From CAVVUF01 sp963751425 (GTDB lineage Bacteria; Chloroflexota; Anaerolineae; Anaerolineales; UBA4823): a stretch of 64,000 bases of DNA. The notes beneath the pieces are model-generated. The model had not been told where the DNA came from. It saw nothing but the letters and a program-made list of their open reading frames with translations, and ran no database searches. The stretch spans positions 248,001-312,000 of the forward strand of contig CAVVUF010000002.1 in NCBI GenBank assembly GCA_963751425.1, read 5' to 3'. Shown here piece by piece: positions 35,866 through 44,792 of this stretch. Each line of letters begins with the position of its first letter. Within the stretch, counting starts at the first letter, position 1. Made by a program: the position numbers and the translations under genes.

Positions 35866-38641
35866 ATGGATAAACCAGAAAGTCAACCGAAATGGTTCAC
35901 GATGACCCCCGAGGCGGTCGGCAAAGAACTTGGAGTCGACCCGGCCAAGGGATTGAGCGCAGCCGAGGTACAGTCTCGCCTGCAGAAATATGGCCCGAAT
36001 GTCCTGGCAGAGAAGAAGAAAAAGTCAGGACTGCAAGCCTTTCTAGAACAATATCAAGACCTCATGCAGTTCGTGCTGCTGGGTGCGGCGATCATCAACC
36101 AGATCTTCACCGGAGAATGGGGCACCACCCTGGTGCTGGTCGGGCTGACGGTCTTCAACGCCATCTTGGGCATGCGGGGGGAGGCCAAGGCGGAAGCCAG
36201 CCTGGCGGCGCTGGCAAGTGCGATGAAGAGCATCGCGCGTGTGCGCCGCGATGGCCAGGCGGTCGAGATGGACGCCGAGCGATCTGGTCCCGGGCGACAT
36301 CGTGCTGATGGAGGCAGGCAACCGCGTCCCGGCGGATGGTCGCCTGTTCGTCACGGCCACTGTGGAAATCGAGGAGGCCGCCCTGACCGGTGAGAGCGTG
36401 GCTTCGCCGAAAGACACCGAAACCATCGCCAAAGCCGATGCCCCCCTGGGTGACCGGCACTGCATGGCGTATATGAACACTTCGGTCACGCGCGGCCGCG
36501 CGGAGATGATCGTCACCACCACCGGCATGGGTACCGAGATGGGCAACATCGCTGACCTGCTGAATAAGACTGAAGCCGATAAGACGCCGCTGCAGAAGCA
36601 GCTCGACCGGCTGACCGTGATCATTGCCTCATTGGCCGGTCTGGCGTTCATCCTCATGTTGATCATGGGTTGGAGAAACGGGCAGCCCTTTGAAGCCATC
36701 TTCATCGCCGGCATCGCCCTGGCGATCTCGGCCATTCCAACCGGTCTGCCGGCCGTGGTCACCACCATGTATTCGATGGGCACGCGCCAGTTAGCCGCCT
36801 TGGGCGCCATTGTCAAGCGCCTGCCCTCGGTGGAGACGCTGGGCTCGGTCTCGGCAATCTGCTCCGACAAGACCGGCACGCTGACCCTCAACAAGATGAC
36901 GGCCCGCGAGTTCACCATCCCAGGTCAGAACCGCTTCACAGTGACCGGTGAAGGTTATGGCATCGAAGGGAAATATGAACTTGCCACAGGGGTCGCAGGT
37001 TTGCAGCCCTGGCAGAAAAATACCCTGACTTACAGCACCGAAGGCAAGCTGCTGAGCGCAGGCGGCGCCAAGATCGATCTCGAGCAGATCCTGCTGCCCA
37101 TGGCGCTGTGCGCCGACGCCCGTCTCGACAACGGAGCCTTGATCGGTGACCCCACCGAAGGGGCGCTGATCGTGCTGGCGGAGAAAGGCGGTATCAGTGT
37201 GGAAGGTGCCCGCGCGATGTATCCCCGGGTGGCGGAGGTACCCTTCGACTCGGATTACAAGTTCATGGCGACCTTCCATAACATGAAAGACGAGCAGGGC
37301 AAGCCGGTGGTGCGCGCCTTTGTCAAGGGTGCCCCCGATGTGCTGATCGCCCGCAGCAGTTATTACTGGATGCCGGGCGAAGAAAAGCGACCCGTCACCG
37401 ACGAGAACCGCAAGCTGGCGCTCGACGAAAACGAGCGCATCGCCAAAGCCGGTGAGCGCATTATGGTGGTGGCCCGCAAAGACTTCGATCCGCAGACCTT
37501 TGATCCGAAGGCGAAGTTAATTGATACGATGAAGGACCTGACCCTCCTGGCCATGGTCGGCATCGTCGATCCGCCGCGCAACGAGGCTAAAGACGCCATC
37601 GCCAAGTGCCACAGTGCGGGCATCCAGGTGCGCATGATCACCGGCGACCATGCCGTGACAGCCGCCGCCATTGGCCGCGAGCTGGGCATCACGGGCACCG
37701 CCCTCACCGGCGCTGAATTTAAAGCCCTGAGCGACGAAGAGCTGAAGAAAAAGCTGCCCGAGATCGGCGTGGTGGCACGCGTGGCTCCAGAGGACAAGAT
37801 CCGCCTGGTGACCATGCTGCAGGAGCTGGATAACATCGTAGCCATGACCGGTGACGGCGTGAACGATGCCCCCGCCCTCAAGAAGGCCGACATCGGCGTT
37901 GCCATGGGCATCACCGGCACCGAGGTCTCGAAAGGGGCGGCGGTGATGATCCTCACCGACGACAACTTCGCCACGATCGTCAAGGCGGTGGAGTTCGGAC
38001 GCGCCATCTACAACAACCTGTTTAACTTCGTCCGCTTCCAGATGGAATCGCTGGTGGCGTTCATCGTTACCTACCTGCTGGCGGCGTTCTTTCTCGTACT
38101 CGGGGGAATACCGTTTTCGACGTTTGTGGTCCTGTGGATCAACTTCCTCGTGCAGATCCCGGTGGCGTTAGCGCTGGGGTTCGACGATCCGGCGCCGGAT
38201 CTGATGGCGCACAAGCCTCGGCCGTTAAAGCAGCCCATCCTGACAGTTCCACAATGGGTGCGCATCGTCCTCATCGGCATCCTGATGTCCATCGGCACAA
38301 TCTTTCTGGAGATGTTTTATGAGCCAACCGACGCCCTCGTTGCGAAATCGATGGGATTTGTCTTCTTCTCATTGAGCGTTGTTATACTTGCCCTAAGCGC
38401 ACGCAGTGAGACGGGCAGTGCCTTCAACCGCGAGGTCTTGAAGAATCGGCATCAGCTAATGCTTTATGGAATTTCAGTGCTGATGATCCTCTTGCCGCTC
38501 AACCTGGATTTTCTCAAGAAATTCCTGGGCTTGACCAATCTAAACGCAAATCAAGTGATCCTTTGCCTTGTTTTCGCATTAGTCCTGCTGCTGGTGGATG
38601 AAGCGTACAAGTTCTTCATGCGCAGGAGGCAAAACAAGTAA
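35866..38641 (+). CDS. P2-type cation-transporting ATPase (one frameshift)
   Basis: Repaired length about 924 residues. It has the N-terminal cation ATPase domain, actuator motif LTGES, phosphorylation motif CSDKTGTLT, the nucleotide domain with FVKGAPD, and the hinge GDGVNDAPALKKAD. The membrane part has about ten helices. Two usual calcium ligands differ: helix 4 reads IPTGLPA instead of PEGLPA, and helix 6 has LWINFLVQIP where a TD pair is usual. The ion is therefore uncertain. The frame breaks at 36275-36276; dropping one C restores DASDLVPGDI. GGAG precedes the ATG, 12 bases after ppk2. Confidence 0.88.
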
Positions 38642-38668
38642 AGGATTTAGGATCCTGTTTTTTCTTGT

Positions 38669-38718
38669 GGCAGTGGACGATGTACCCATCGTCCTCGATG
38701 TACCCATCGTCCACTGCC
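38669..38718. repeat. Compound repeat: two 17-base direct copies inside a 14-bp inverted repeat
   Basis: CGATGTACCCATCGTCC occurs at 38678-38694 and 38696-38712. The whole is bounded by GGCAGTGGACGATG (38669-38682) and CATCGTCCACTGCC (38705-38718). Each copy is itself a small hairpin (CGATG-TACC-CATCG). Either two small stems or one long stem can form. It may end the ATPase transcript, but no T run follows. Confidence 0.65.
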
Positions 38719-38778
38719 TACAAGGGGTTACAAAAACTTCAAGAAAATAAACCTTCAAAAATTTAACGGAGGGAGCCG

Positions 38779-39513
38779 ATGTTAACTGCGATCTTTTGGG
38801 GAGGCCTGGCAGCCGCCAGCCTGCTAGTCGGTTTTATTCTGGCTCGACGGGCTTTCCAAACGCACGGTGGGCGTTGTGATGGGATTCGGCGCTGGAGCCC
38901 TGATCAGCGCCATTGCCTATGAGCTGATTCCCGAAACGATGCTGCATGGCTGGCAAATGGCGGTTGCGTTTTTAGGCGGGGCGATGTCCTTCTACCTGGG
39001 AGATTGGATCGTTGATCGCCAGGGAGGCCAGGACCGTAAAGCCATCGGCGTTGGCGACAATGCGCGGTGATCAGGAAGGCGGGTTCTGGTGCGGCCATCT
39101 TCATCGGAACGCTGCTCGACAATGTGCCGGAATCGCTGATCCTCGGCATGGGTTTTGCCCTGGGCGGTGCGGTCAACCTGGCCTTCCTGGTGGCTGTGTT
39201 TGTTTCCAACATCCCCGAAGGCTTGGCCGGGACCCTCAGCCTTGAAGCGGCCGGCCGCTCGCACCGTAAAGTGTTCTGGATGTGGATGATGCTGGTCATT
39301 TTGTCTGCGGCCTGCGCAGGATTGGGCTATCTCATCATTCACTTACTGCCAGGCGCCGATGGACGCTATGCCCAGGCCTTCGCTGCGGGCGCCATGCTCA
39401 CCATGATCGCCGATGCGATGATGCCGGAAGCTTTCGAGCATGGCGGCAAGCTGGTCGGCATTTTCACGGTATTCGGGTTTCTGACGGCGGCAGTGTTGGC
39501 GGTAATGGGGTGA
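38779..39513 (+). CDS. ZIP-family metal transporter (two frameshifts)
   Basis: Repaired length 244 residues, usual for bacterial ZupT-like ZIP carriers. Helix 1 begins LTAIFWGGLAAASLL. The metal-site helices are seen in SAIAYELIPE, DNVPESLILGMG (helix 4, HNxPEG-like) and VFVSNIPEGLAGT (helix 5). The frame breaks near 38832-38835 (TTTT, probably TTT, giving GLFWLDGLSKRTVG) and near 39060-39070. GGAGG precedes the ATG at 38779. It would import zinc, iron or manganese. It follows the cation ATPase by 137 bases. Confidence 0.8.
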
Positions 39514-39537
39514 CCAATGAGAAATAATTGCTATAAT
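39510..39537 (+). promoter_or_regulatory. Promoter for the PRC-barrel gene
   Basis: GTGACC (39510-39515), 16 bases, then TGC-TATAAT with a perfect -10 at 39532-39537 and the TGn extension. A second TATAAT lies at 39565-39570. The leader to the ATG at 39619 is about 75 bases. Confidence 0.5.
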
Positions 39538-39618
39538 ATGGAAGTGTCATGCAAAACTCTCCGTTATAATTCCAGGACAAGTTTATTTTGAAAAGATAAT
39601 CCAAATAAGGAGTGGTAG

Positions 39619-40812
39619 ATGAGTACATCTTCGAAGATCAGCAGTATTCCAATTGGTGCGAAAATAATTTGTACAGATGGCTCAGGGGGTAAATCAACGG
39701 CTGTGGTGGTCGATCCTGTATCTCACAAGCTCACGTATGTTGCCGTTGTAGAAAAGTCCCTTCTGCACGGTGAAGAACGGCTCGTTCCGGTCGATCGGGT
39801 GACCAAAACTACCCGCGATGAGGTGTATCTTAACTGCACAACCCAGGATATTTTAAATATGGAGCCTTTTACGCGTACGCACTATCTGGAAATTGACCAG
39901 GGAGCAGATGGCTACGCATACAGCCCTCCTTATATGACGACGTATCCATCTATGACAATGTCACCTGAGATGAGTTATATCACTGTACAGGATCGCCTGG
40001 TGCCTGCGGGGGAGGTGGCTATCCATCGTGGGATGATCGTGGAGGCGATGGATGGCCCGGCCGGGCAGGTGGGAGAGCTGCTCATGGATCCGGATTCAGG
40101 GAAAATTACGCACTTCCTCCTGATGAAAGGTCACGGCTGGGGGAAGAAAGAAATCGCCGTTCAGGTTTCCTTGATTGACCGGATCGAGTCGGAAACCATC
40201 CATCTAAAAATTGATAAAGAGAAGATCGGTCAGCTCCCTTCTCTGCCCGTGAAGCGCACCTGGGACGAGGTGCTTGCCACCGAGCTGGAGCTGATGGTGT
40301 GGGTCTTTGAAGGAAAAGACCTGGCTCAGCAATCCTACCAGCAGGTGAAAGAGTTATGCACGCAGAAAGCCATGGATTTGCTGAATGCTACGGTCATTGA
40401 AAAAAGCTTGAAAGGCGATATTCGCATCCACGAGGTGAAAAAGGTCCCCTCCAAACGCCGCGTGGCGCTTGGCATCGCCCTGGGAGGCCTGGCAGGTCTG
40501 CTGGTTGGCCCGGTTGCATTGGTAGCTGGAGTGGTTGCCGGAAGAGCGGCAGGTAAAAAATCTGCCAGCAAAATTGAGGTGGGTTTTTCTGAAGAAAAGC
40601 TTCGTAAGTTAAATGAAAGCCTGGTTCCGGGTGGGTCTGCGCTTGTGCTGCTCGTTGAGCACCGCTGGTTCAGCACCCTTCAGGTAGAGCTGGCAGACAA
40701 CGGCGGTCAATTGATCCACGAGCGGCTTGCCAATGTCACCTTCGATGAGCTGGTAGGTCAATTGTCACCGCTGGGCACATCGGACGAACAGAAAGAGGCG
40801 GATAAAAGATAA
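39619..40812 (+). CDS. Two PRC-barrel domains fused to a DUF1269-like domain
   Basis: 397 residues. Residues ~5-75 and ~135-205 look like PRC-barrels (VVVDPVSHKLTYVAVVEKS; GQVGELLMDPDSGKITHFL). The C-terminal ~180 match DUF1269: a strand with VWVFEGKDLAQQSYQ, a glycine-zipper helix (LGGLAGLLVGPVALVAGVV), and a final FSEEKLRKLNESLVPGGSA. That helix could insert in a membrane. GAG-rich site AGGAG precedes the ATG. It lies four bases from the lipid kinase and is probably co-transcribed. Function is unknown; PRC-barrels often bind RNA or protein partners. Confidence 0.75.
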   Translation: MSTSSKISSIPIGAKIICTDGSGGKSTAVVVDPVSHKLTYVAVVEKSLLHGEERLVPVDRVTKTTRDEVYLNCTTQDILNMEPFTRTHYLEIDQGADGYAYSPPYMTTYPSMTMSPEMSYITVQDRLVPAGEVAIHRGMIVEAMDGPAGQVGELLMDPDSGKITHFLLMKGHGWGKKEIAVQVSLIDRIESETIHLKIDKEKIGQLPSLPVKRTWDEVLATELELMVWVFEGKDLAQQSYQQVKELCTQKAMDLLNATVIEKSLKGDIRIHEVKKVPSKRRVALGIALGGLAGLLVGPVALVAGVVAGRAAGKKSASKIEVGFSEEKLRKLNESLVPGGSALVLLVEHRWFSTLQVELADNGGQLIHERLANVTFDELVGQLSPLGTSDEQKEADKR

Positions 40813-40816
40813 CTTC

Positions 40817-41719
40817 ATGAGCCGACGCGTTCACGTTATTATTAATCCGGGTTCCGGGCAGCCCAAACCGATCCTGCACACGCTCAACGCGGTCTTTCGA
40901 CCGAAGGGCATTGATTGGGATATCACCCTCACCAAGCAAAGCGGCGATGCGGAGCGCTTTGCCCGCATGGCAGCGGAATCAGGGGCCGATGTCGTCGCAG
41001 CGTTTGGCGGCGATGGGACGGTGATGGAAGTGGCGCGTGGCTTGATGGGACTGGAAACACCCATGGCGATTTTCCCCGGTGGCACGGCGAACCTCATGTC
41101 TGTGGAATTGGGGATTCCGAAGGATCTTGCGAAAGCCGTGGAAGTCGCCGCGGACGAGAATTCTCTGATCCATTCCATCGATGTGGGTAAAGTTAAGGAT
41201 GGGTATTTCTTGCTGCGGGTGGGCATGGGCTTTCCCGCTCGTAAGGTCGAATACGCGGACCGCAAGCTGAAAGACCGGTTTGGGGTCATGGCGTACACGA
41301 TCGCGGCCGTTAAGGCCATCACTGCCAAAACTGAAGCAAATTACCGGCTGACGGTGGATGGTAATGTCTATGAGGTTCGCACCCGGGCCTGCCAGGTTTA
41401 CAACGCCGGGAACATGGGTAAAGCCGGTACTGCTCCCGTCCCTGGGATCAGTGTCGAGGATGGGCTGCTCGATCTCCTGGCGCTCCGTGAGAATGCTGGC
41501 AAGAACCTGGCGATGAAAGGGGTGGTCCATTCGATCCAACACAGTGACGAATTGTTCTATCACTGGCAAGGCAGGCAGATCACCATCGAGCCTGACCCTC
41601 CTCAGCCTGTGCATATCGATGGAGAGGTCGTCGGGACGACCCCGGTGGAGATCGATATCCTCCCCAAGGCCATCCGAGTTCTGGTTCCAAGAGCAGAACA
41701 TAAAGACGAGGGCCGATGA
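40817..41719 (+). CDS. Diacylglycerol kinase-family lipid kinase (YegS/DgkB type)
   Basis: 300 residues, normal. The catalytic domain has the nucleotide motif GGDGTVMEVARGL and PGGTANLMS, and begins with VIINPGSGQ. The C-terminal domain ends in IEIDILPKAIRVL-like strands. The family phosphorylates diacylglycerol, sphingosine or phosphatidylglycerol at the membrane face. It starts four bases after the PRC-barrel gene. Its last bases are part of a 17-base direct repeat (41711-41745). The wax-ester-type acyltransferase at 55961 also uses diacylglycerol-like lipids, but is far away. Confidence 0.9.
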   Translation: MSRRVHVIINPGSGQPKPILHTLNAVFRPKGIDWDITLTKQSGDAERFARMAAESGADVVAAFGGDGTVMEVARGLMGLETPMAIFPGGTANLMSVELGIPKDLAKAVEVAADENSLIHSIDVGKVKDGYFLLRVGMGFPARKVEYADRKLKDRFGVMAYTIAAVKAITAKTEANYRLTVDGNVYEVRTRACQVYNAGNMGKAGTAPVPGISVEDGLLDLLALRENAGKNLAMKGVVHSIQHSDELFYHWQGRQITIEPDPPQPVHIDGEVVGTTPVEIDILPKAIRVLVPRAEHKDEGR

Positions 41720-41745
41720 GTACAGCGGGGCCGATGAGTACAGCG
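41711..41745. repeat. 17-base direct repeat at the end of the lipid kinase gene
   Basis: GGCCGATGAGTACAGCG occurs at 41711-41727 and 41729-41745, period 18. The first copy contains the stop codon of the lipid kinase. It looks like a recent tandem duplication. Confidence 0.7.
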
Positions 41746-41766
41746 CAGTGCAGGGAAAATCGGGCC

Positions 41767-42245
41767 ATGGACGATAGGCGACGAGGTCAACGCTGAATAT
41801 TTCTGAGATTACCAGCTACCTTTACGTCTCTAGCTTTCCCAGGCGCGAAAATGTGGAACAGATCCGGGGGCTGGGGGTGCGCTTGATTATCTCCATGTAC
41901 TTGCTGAAACCGGAGAAAAGCCTCGGAGAGCCGCCGCTGAAGCTGTTATGGATGCCAGTCTTTAATTCACCGTTAATCCCAATTCCACTGAGCGTTTTCC
42001 GAGTTGGGGTAGGGGCAGCTCTGCCAGTGATCGAGGCGGGGAATAAAGTGCTAGTCCACTGTCGTTGGGGGATCCACCGGAGCGTGGCGATGGCCTGCTG
42101 TATCCTGATTGGAAAGGGATACAGCTCAAATGAAGCCGTTGCTCTGGTCAAGCACCAGCGCGCCGTGGCAGATCCAGAAGCTGGTCACATCTTGAGACGC
42201 ATCAAGAAGTTTGAACAAGAACAGCCAGGCAGGCATAAAGCGTGA
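41767..42245 (+). CDS. Dual-specificity-type protein phosphatase (start uncertain, likely one frameshift)
   Basis: The phosphatase loop is VHCRWGIHRSV, the HCx5R signature of cysteine phosphatases. The domain begins LNISEITSYLYVSS (41793 on), but that frame has no ATG or GTG before the conserved part. An ATG at 41767 is in another frame; adding one A at 41789-41790 joins it as MDDRRRGQTLNISEI and gives 159 residues. A GTG at 41853 would cut off the first strand. The segment where the general acid Asp is usual reads VFNSPLIP, so catalysis may be altered. Likely target is phosphotyrosine/serine or a phospholipid. Confidence 0.7.
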
Positions 42246-42598
42246 CCCCTCCTATGATGCTGACAGGCTATTCCTTAGGCTGTGAAGAGGTATAATAAAT
42301 CTCTCTTTGAGGTTGCTTTCCAGGATCAGGTTCTTCATTCTAAAACAATGTGGGCAATTAGATCAGTTTTATGAACACCCGGCTAGCCTCTCTGAGCAAT
42401 ACAGATCAACCAGATTGGCTGCTGGATACGCTTCACAAGTACAGCACACAATTCACAATGAAGGAGGATACGCACTAAATCACTAAAATCTGAACCGCAT
42501 GTCATCCCGGGCTTCGAAGGCAGCGTGGCTCACTGCATTATGTTCCCCCAAGGGAACAATTCAATAATCATTCAGTTTAAAAGAGGAGAATTCTAACG
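42246..42598. other. 353-bp intergenic region with a small hairpin
   Basis: TGTTCCC (42541-42547) and GGGAACA (42552-42558) form a 7-bp stem with loop CCAA, 40 bases before the next ATG. A perfect TATAAT lies at 42291-42296 without a good -35 box. No gene was found. Confidence 0.45.
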
Positions 42599-42901
42599 AT
42601 GAAAACAATCAAATCAGTTGGTGTCAAGTCATTCGCCGGATATGGTGCCGTCCTGGCAGCTTTCTGGACCCTGGTCTTTGGTTTCTATTATTGGGTTGTG
42701 GGCTGGATCTTCGGCGCCCAATCCTGGTGGGTCGATATGAACCTGGGTAACTGGTCCATGTATACCATGTACACCTTCGGCGCAATTTTTGTGCGTGCCC
42801 TCCTGGCGGCGGCTGGCGGTGCGTTAGCCGGGTTGGTGATCGCCCTGGTATACAACTTCGTGGCTGGCGTAATGGGCGGCATCAAGTTGAATGTGGAATA
42901 G
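42599..42901 (+). CDS. Small two-helix membrane protein
   Basis: 100 residues. Two membrane helices (~14-38 and ~58-92) are separated by an aromatic loop (WSMYTMYTFG). The second is Gly/Ala-rich and ends in a Val/Gly stretch. It resembles the small DUF3566-type membrane proteins in size and layout, but I am not sure of the family. AGAGGAG lies 10 bases upstream. It precedes the second LOR gene by 69 bases. Confidence 0.6.
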   Translation: MKTIKSVGVKSFAGYGAVLAAFWTLVFGFYYWVVGWIFGAQSWWVDMNLGNWSMYTMYTFGAIFVRALLAAAGGALAGLVIALVYNFVAGVMGGIKLNVE

Positions 42902-42970
42902 AATTTAGATCCAACTGAATTGACAGGCTTTCAAAACCTGTCAGTTCCCCAACTGTTTTATGGAGGAAAA

Positions 42971-43519
42971 ATGAGAGGTAGACGCGAAGAACGACGTGAT
43001 GACCGCCAGCTCGGGCGACCGGGCGGCGGTGGCAACCACTACCAGATGCGCCAGAAGATGGTGGCGATCGGCGATGACTTCTGGATCGAAAACGATAAAG
43101 GCCAGAAGGTGTTCAAGGTGGATGGCAAGGCGCTGCGTGTGCGCCAGACCCTGATCATTGAGGATGCCCACGGTACTGAGCTATGCAAGATCCAGGAGCG
43201 CATGCTGCGCGTCAAAGACAGCATGGAGATCGAAGGACCGCGCGGCGAGAAGCTCGCCATGGTCAAGAAAGCCCTGATCACTCCCGTGCGCGAGCGCTGG
43301 GTGGTCAAGATCAAGGGTGGGCCCGACCTGGAAGTGCAAGGCAATATCCTGGACCATGAGTACAGCATTGGCGAAGGACGCGATAAAATCGCGGAAGTTT
43401 CCAAGAAATGGTTCCGCCTGCGCGACAGCTATGGCGTTTCCATCGATCCCGGGCAGGAGGATGTGCTCATCCTGGCGGTGGCAGTTTGTATCGACGAGAT
43501 GGCACACGAAGGTCGCTAG
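42971..43519 (+). CDS. LOR/LURF-one-related protein, copy B
   Basis: 182 residues from the ATG at 42971, which has TGGAGG upstream. An Arg/Gly-rich head (MRGRREERRDDRQLGRPG) leads into the LOR fold: YQMRQKMVAIGDDFWI, FKVDGKALRVRQTL, LRVKDSMEIEGP. It aligns along its whole length with the copy at 24816. The extra Arg in the head suggests nucleic acid or membrane contact. Role unknown. Confidence 0.85.
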   Translation: MRGRREERRDDRQLGRPGGGGNHYQMRQKMVAIGDDFWIENDKGQKVFKVDGKALRVRQTLIIEDAHGTELCKIQERMLRVKDSMEIEGPRGEKLAMVKKALITPVRERWVVKIKGGPDLEVQGNILDHEYSIGEGRDKIAEVSKKWFRLRDSYGVSIDPGQEDVLILAVAVCIDEMAHEGR

Positions 43520-43696
43520 GCCACCGGGTAAATCATCCCGAGACTGTTTTTCAAGTAACGATTGTCAGTCTCGAGGGTTATCTATTCATGGCGGTCGTGC
43601 TTGACCTGATGCACTGGAGCAGCACGGTTTACCAAAACCGCACTACCATCCCCGGTTACACCGGGTCATAAAAATTTCAAAAGAGGAGAGTTTTAA

Positions 43697-44008
43697 ATGT
43701 GTTGCTTTTTCGTTACCCTGATGTTCTTTGGTCCACGCTTGGCTTTTCTGGTTTACTGGCTGTTTGCGCAAGTTCGAGTGGCCGCTGCTTTCGCCACGTT
43801 TAACTTTCCCTGGCTGGTGGGCATATTGGGATTGGTCTTTATCCCCTGGACGACATTGATGTATGTGTTGATTTTCCCCTTGAACGGCTTCGATTGGGTC
43901 TGGCTTGGCTTGGGGATCTTTGCAGATATCGCCTCTTACATGGGCGCCTATGGCAAGCGCCGGGCAGTTCCAGGGTATCCGGAAAACGATCCGCTCCCGA
44001 CCCTGTGA
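43697..44008 (+). CDS. Small three-helix membrane protein (CCF-start family)
   Basis: 103 residues. It begins MCCFFVTLMFFGPR and has LVFIPWTTLMYVL and GFDWVWLGLGIFADIASYMG, a pattern I recall from many uncharacterised small membrane proteins in Actinobacteria and Chloroflexota. About three helices. GAGGAGAG precedes the ATG. No function is known to me. Confidence 0.7.
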   Translation: MCCFFVTLMFFGPRLAFLVYWLFAQVRVAAAFATFNFPWLVGILGLVFIPWTTLMYVLIFPLNGFDWVWLGLGIFADIASYMGAYGKRRAVPGYPENDPLPTL

Positions 44009-44171
44009 GTTTCGGAACAAAGTCTCCAATCATACCCGTTAGCCAGGTGCCTCGACAAGTAGCAATCACTGAGTTGCGCACCATATAAATCCTATGTGCT
44101 AAAGTACCTCTTTGTTGTAAAATTGGGGTGTGTGGGCAGGTTTCGCCTCCCGCACGCCCCAATCTGTTGCC

Positions 44172-44189
44172 AATCACGTAAGCGTGATT
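44172..44189. repeat. Short hairpin just before the DUF6325-like gene
   Basis: AATCACG (44172-44178) and CGTGATT (44183-44189) with loop TAAG, followed by ATTTTCG. It lies 23 bases before the ATG at 44213 and may affect translation or end a short upstream transcript. Confidence 0.4.
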
Positions 44190-44212
44190 ATTTTCGCGAA
44201 AGGAGAATTCCA

Positions 44213-44644
44213 ATGAGTTACGGTCCAGTCGATTTTCTCGCATTTGAATTCAAGACTGATCAGCTCAAAGGTGAGATCATGCCCGCGCTGCTCGAGCTGG
44301 TCCAAAACAAGATCGTGCGGGTGATCGATCTTATCATTATCCAGAAATTTGAAGATGGGCACCACGAAGTAGTACAGATGCAGCAGCGCGCTCCCGACTT
44401 GTTGAGCATCTTCGATCCGCATGAGGTAGAGATCAGCGGGATCATTGAAAAAGAAGATCTTTCAAAGATCGCCGAAAAAATGGAAAACAATACCCTTGCT
44501 GCGGCGCTGCTTTTCGAAAACCTGTGGGCGGTAAAGTTCAAAGAAGCTGTGCTCCGGGCGAATGGGCAGGTGCTCGATCAGACCCGCATCCCTCACGAAA
44601 CCGTTGAGGAGGCTTTGGCAATATTTAAGAAAGACAAAGGATAG
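44213..44644 (+). CDS. DUF6325-like protein, copy B
   Basis: 143 residues. It starts SYGPVDFLAFEFKTDQLKGE and has NKIVRVIDLIIIQKFEDG, then a FENLWAVKFKEAVLRANGQ segment. It aligns with the first ~150 residues of the protein at 25419 but lacks its long Ala/Glu tail. GGAG precedes the ATG; an in-frame start at 44096 has no site. It is probably cytoplasmic. Neighbours are membrane stress-type proteins. Function unknown. Confidence 0.75.
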   Translation: MSYGPVDFLAFEFKTDQLKGEIMPALLELVQNKIVRVIDLIIIQKFEDGHHEVVQMQQRAPDLLSIFDPHEVEISGIIEKEDLSKIAEKMENNTLAAALLFENLWAVKFKEAVLRANGQVLDQTRIPHETVEEALAIFKKDKG

Positions 44645-44792
44645 CCAGTTTTTAAATATTAGAATATAATTAATTTTTGAAATTTGATCGCCTTGTAAAA
44701 TGCTGGGAAGAGAGAAGGGATTTCGCGAGGTTAACATCATTCGATGTGAGCCTTCGCAGATTACATTTTCACACTCTAAAGGAGAAATAAAA

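Noticed and set aside
38669..38718. Insertion-sequence ends
   Set aside because: The inverted repeats enclose only 22 bases, with no transposase and no target duplication.
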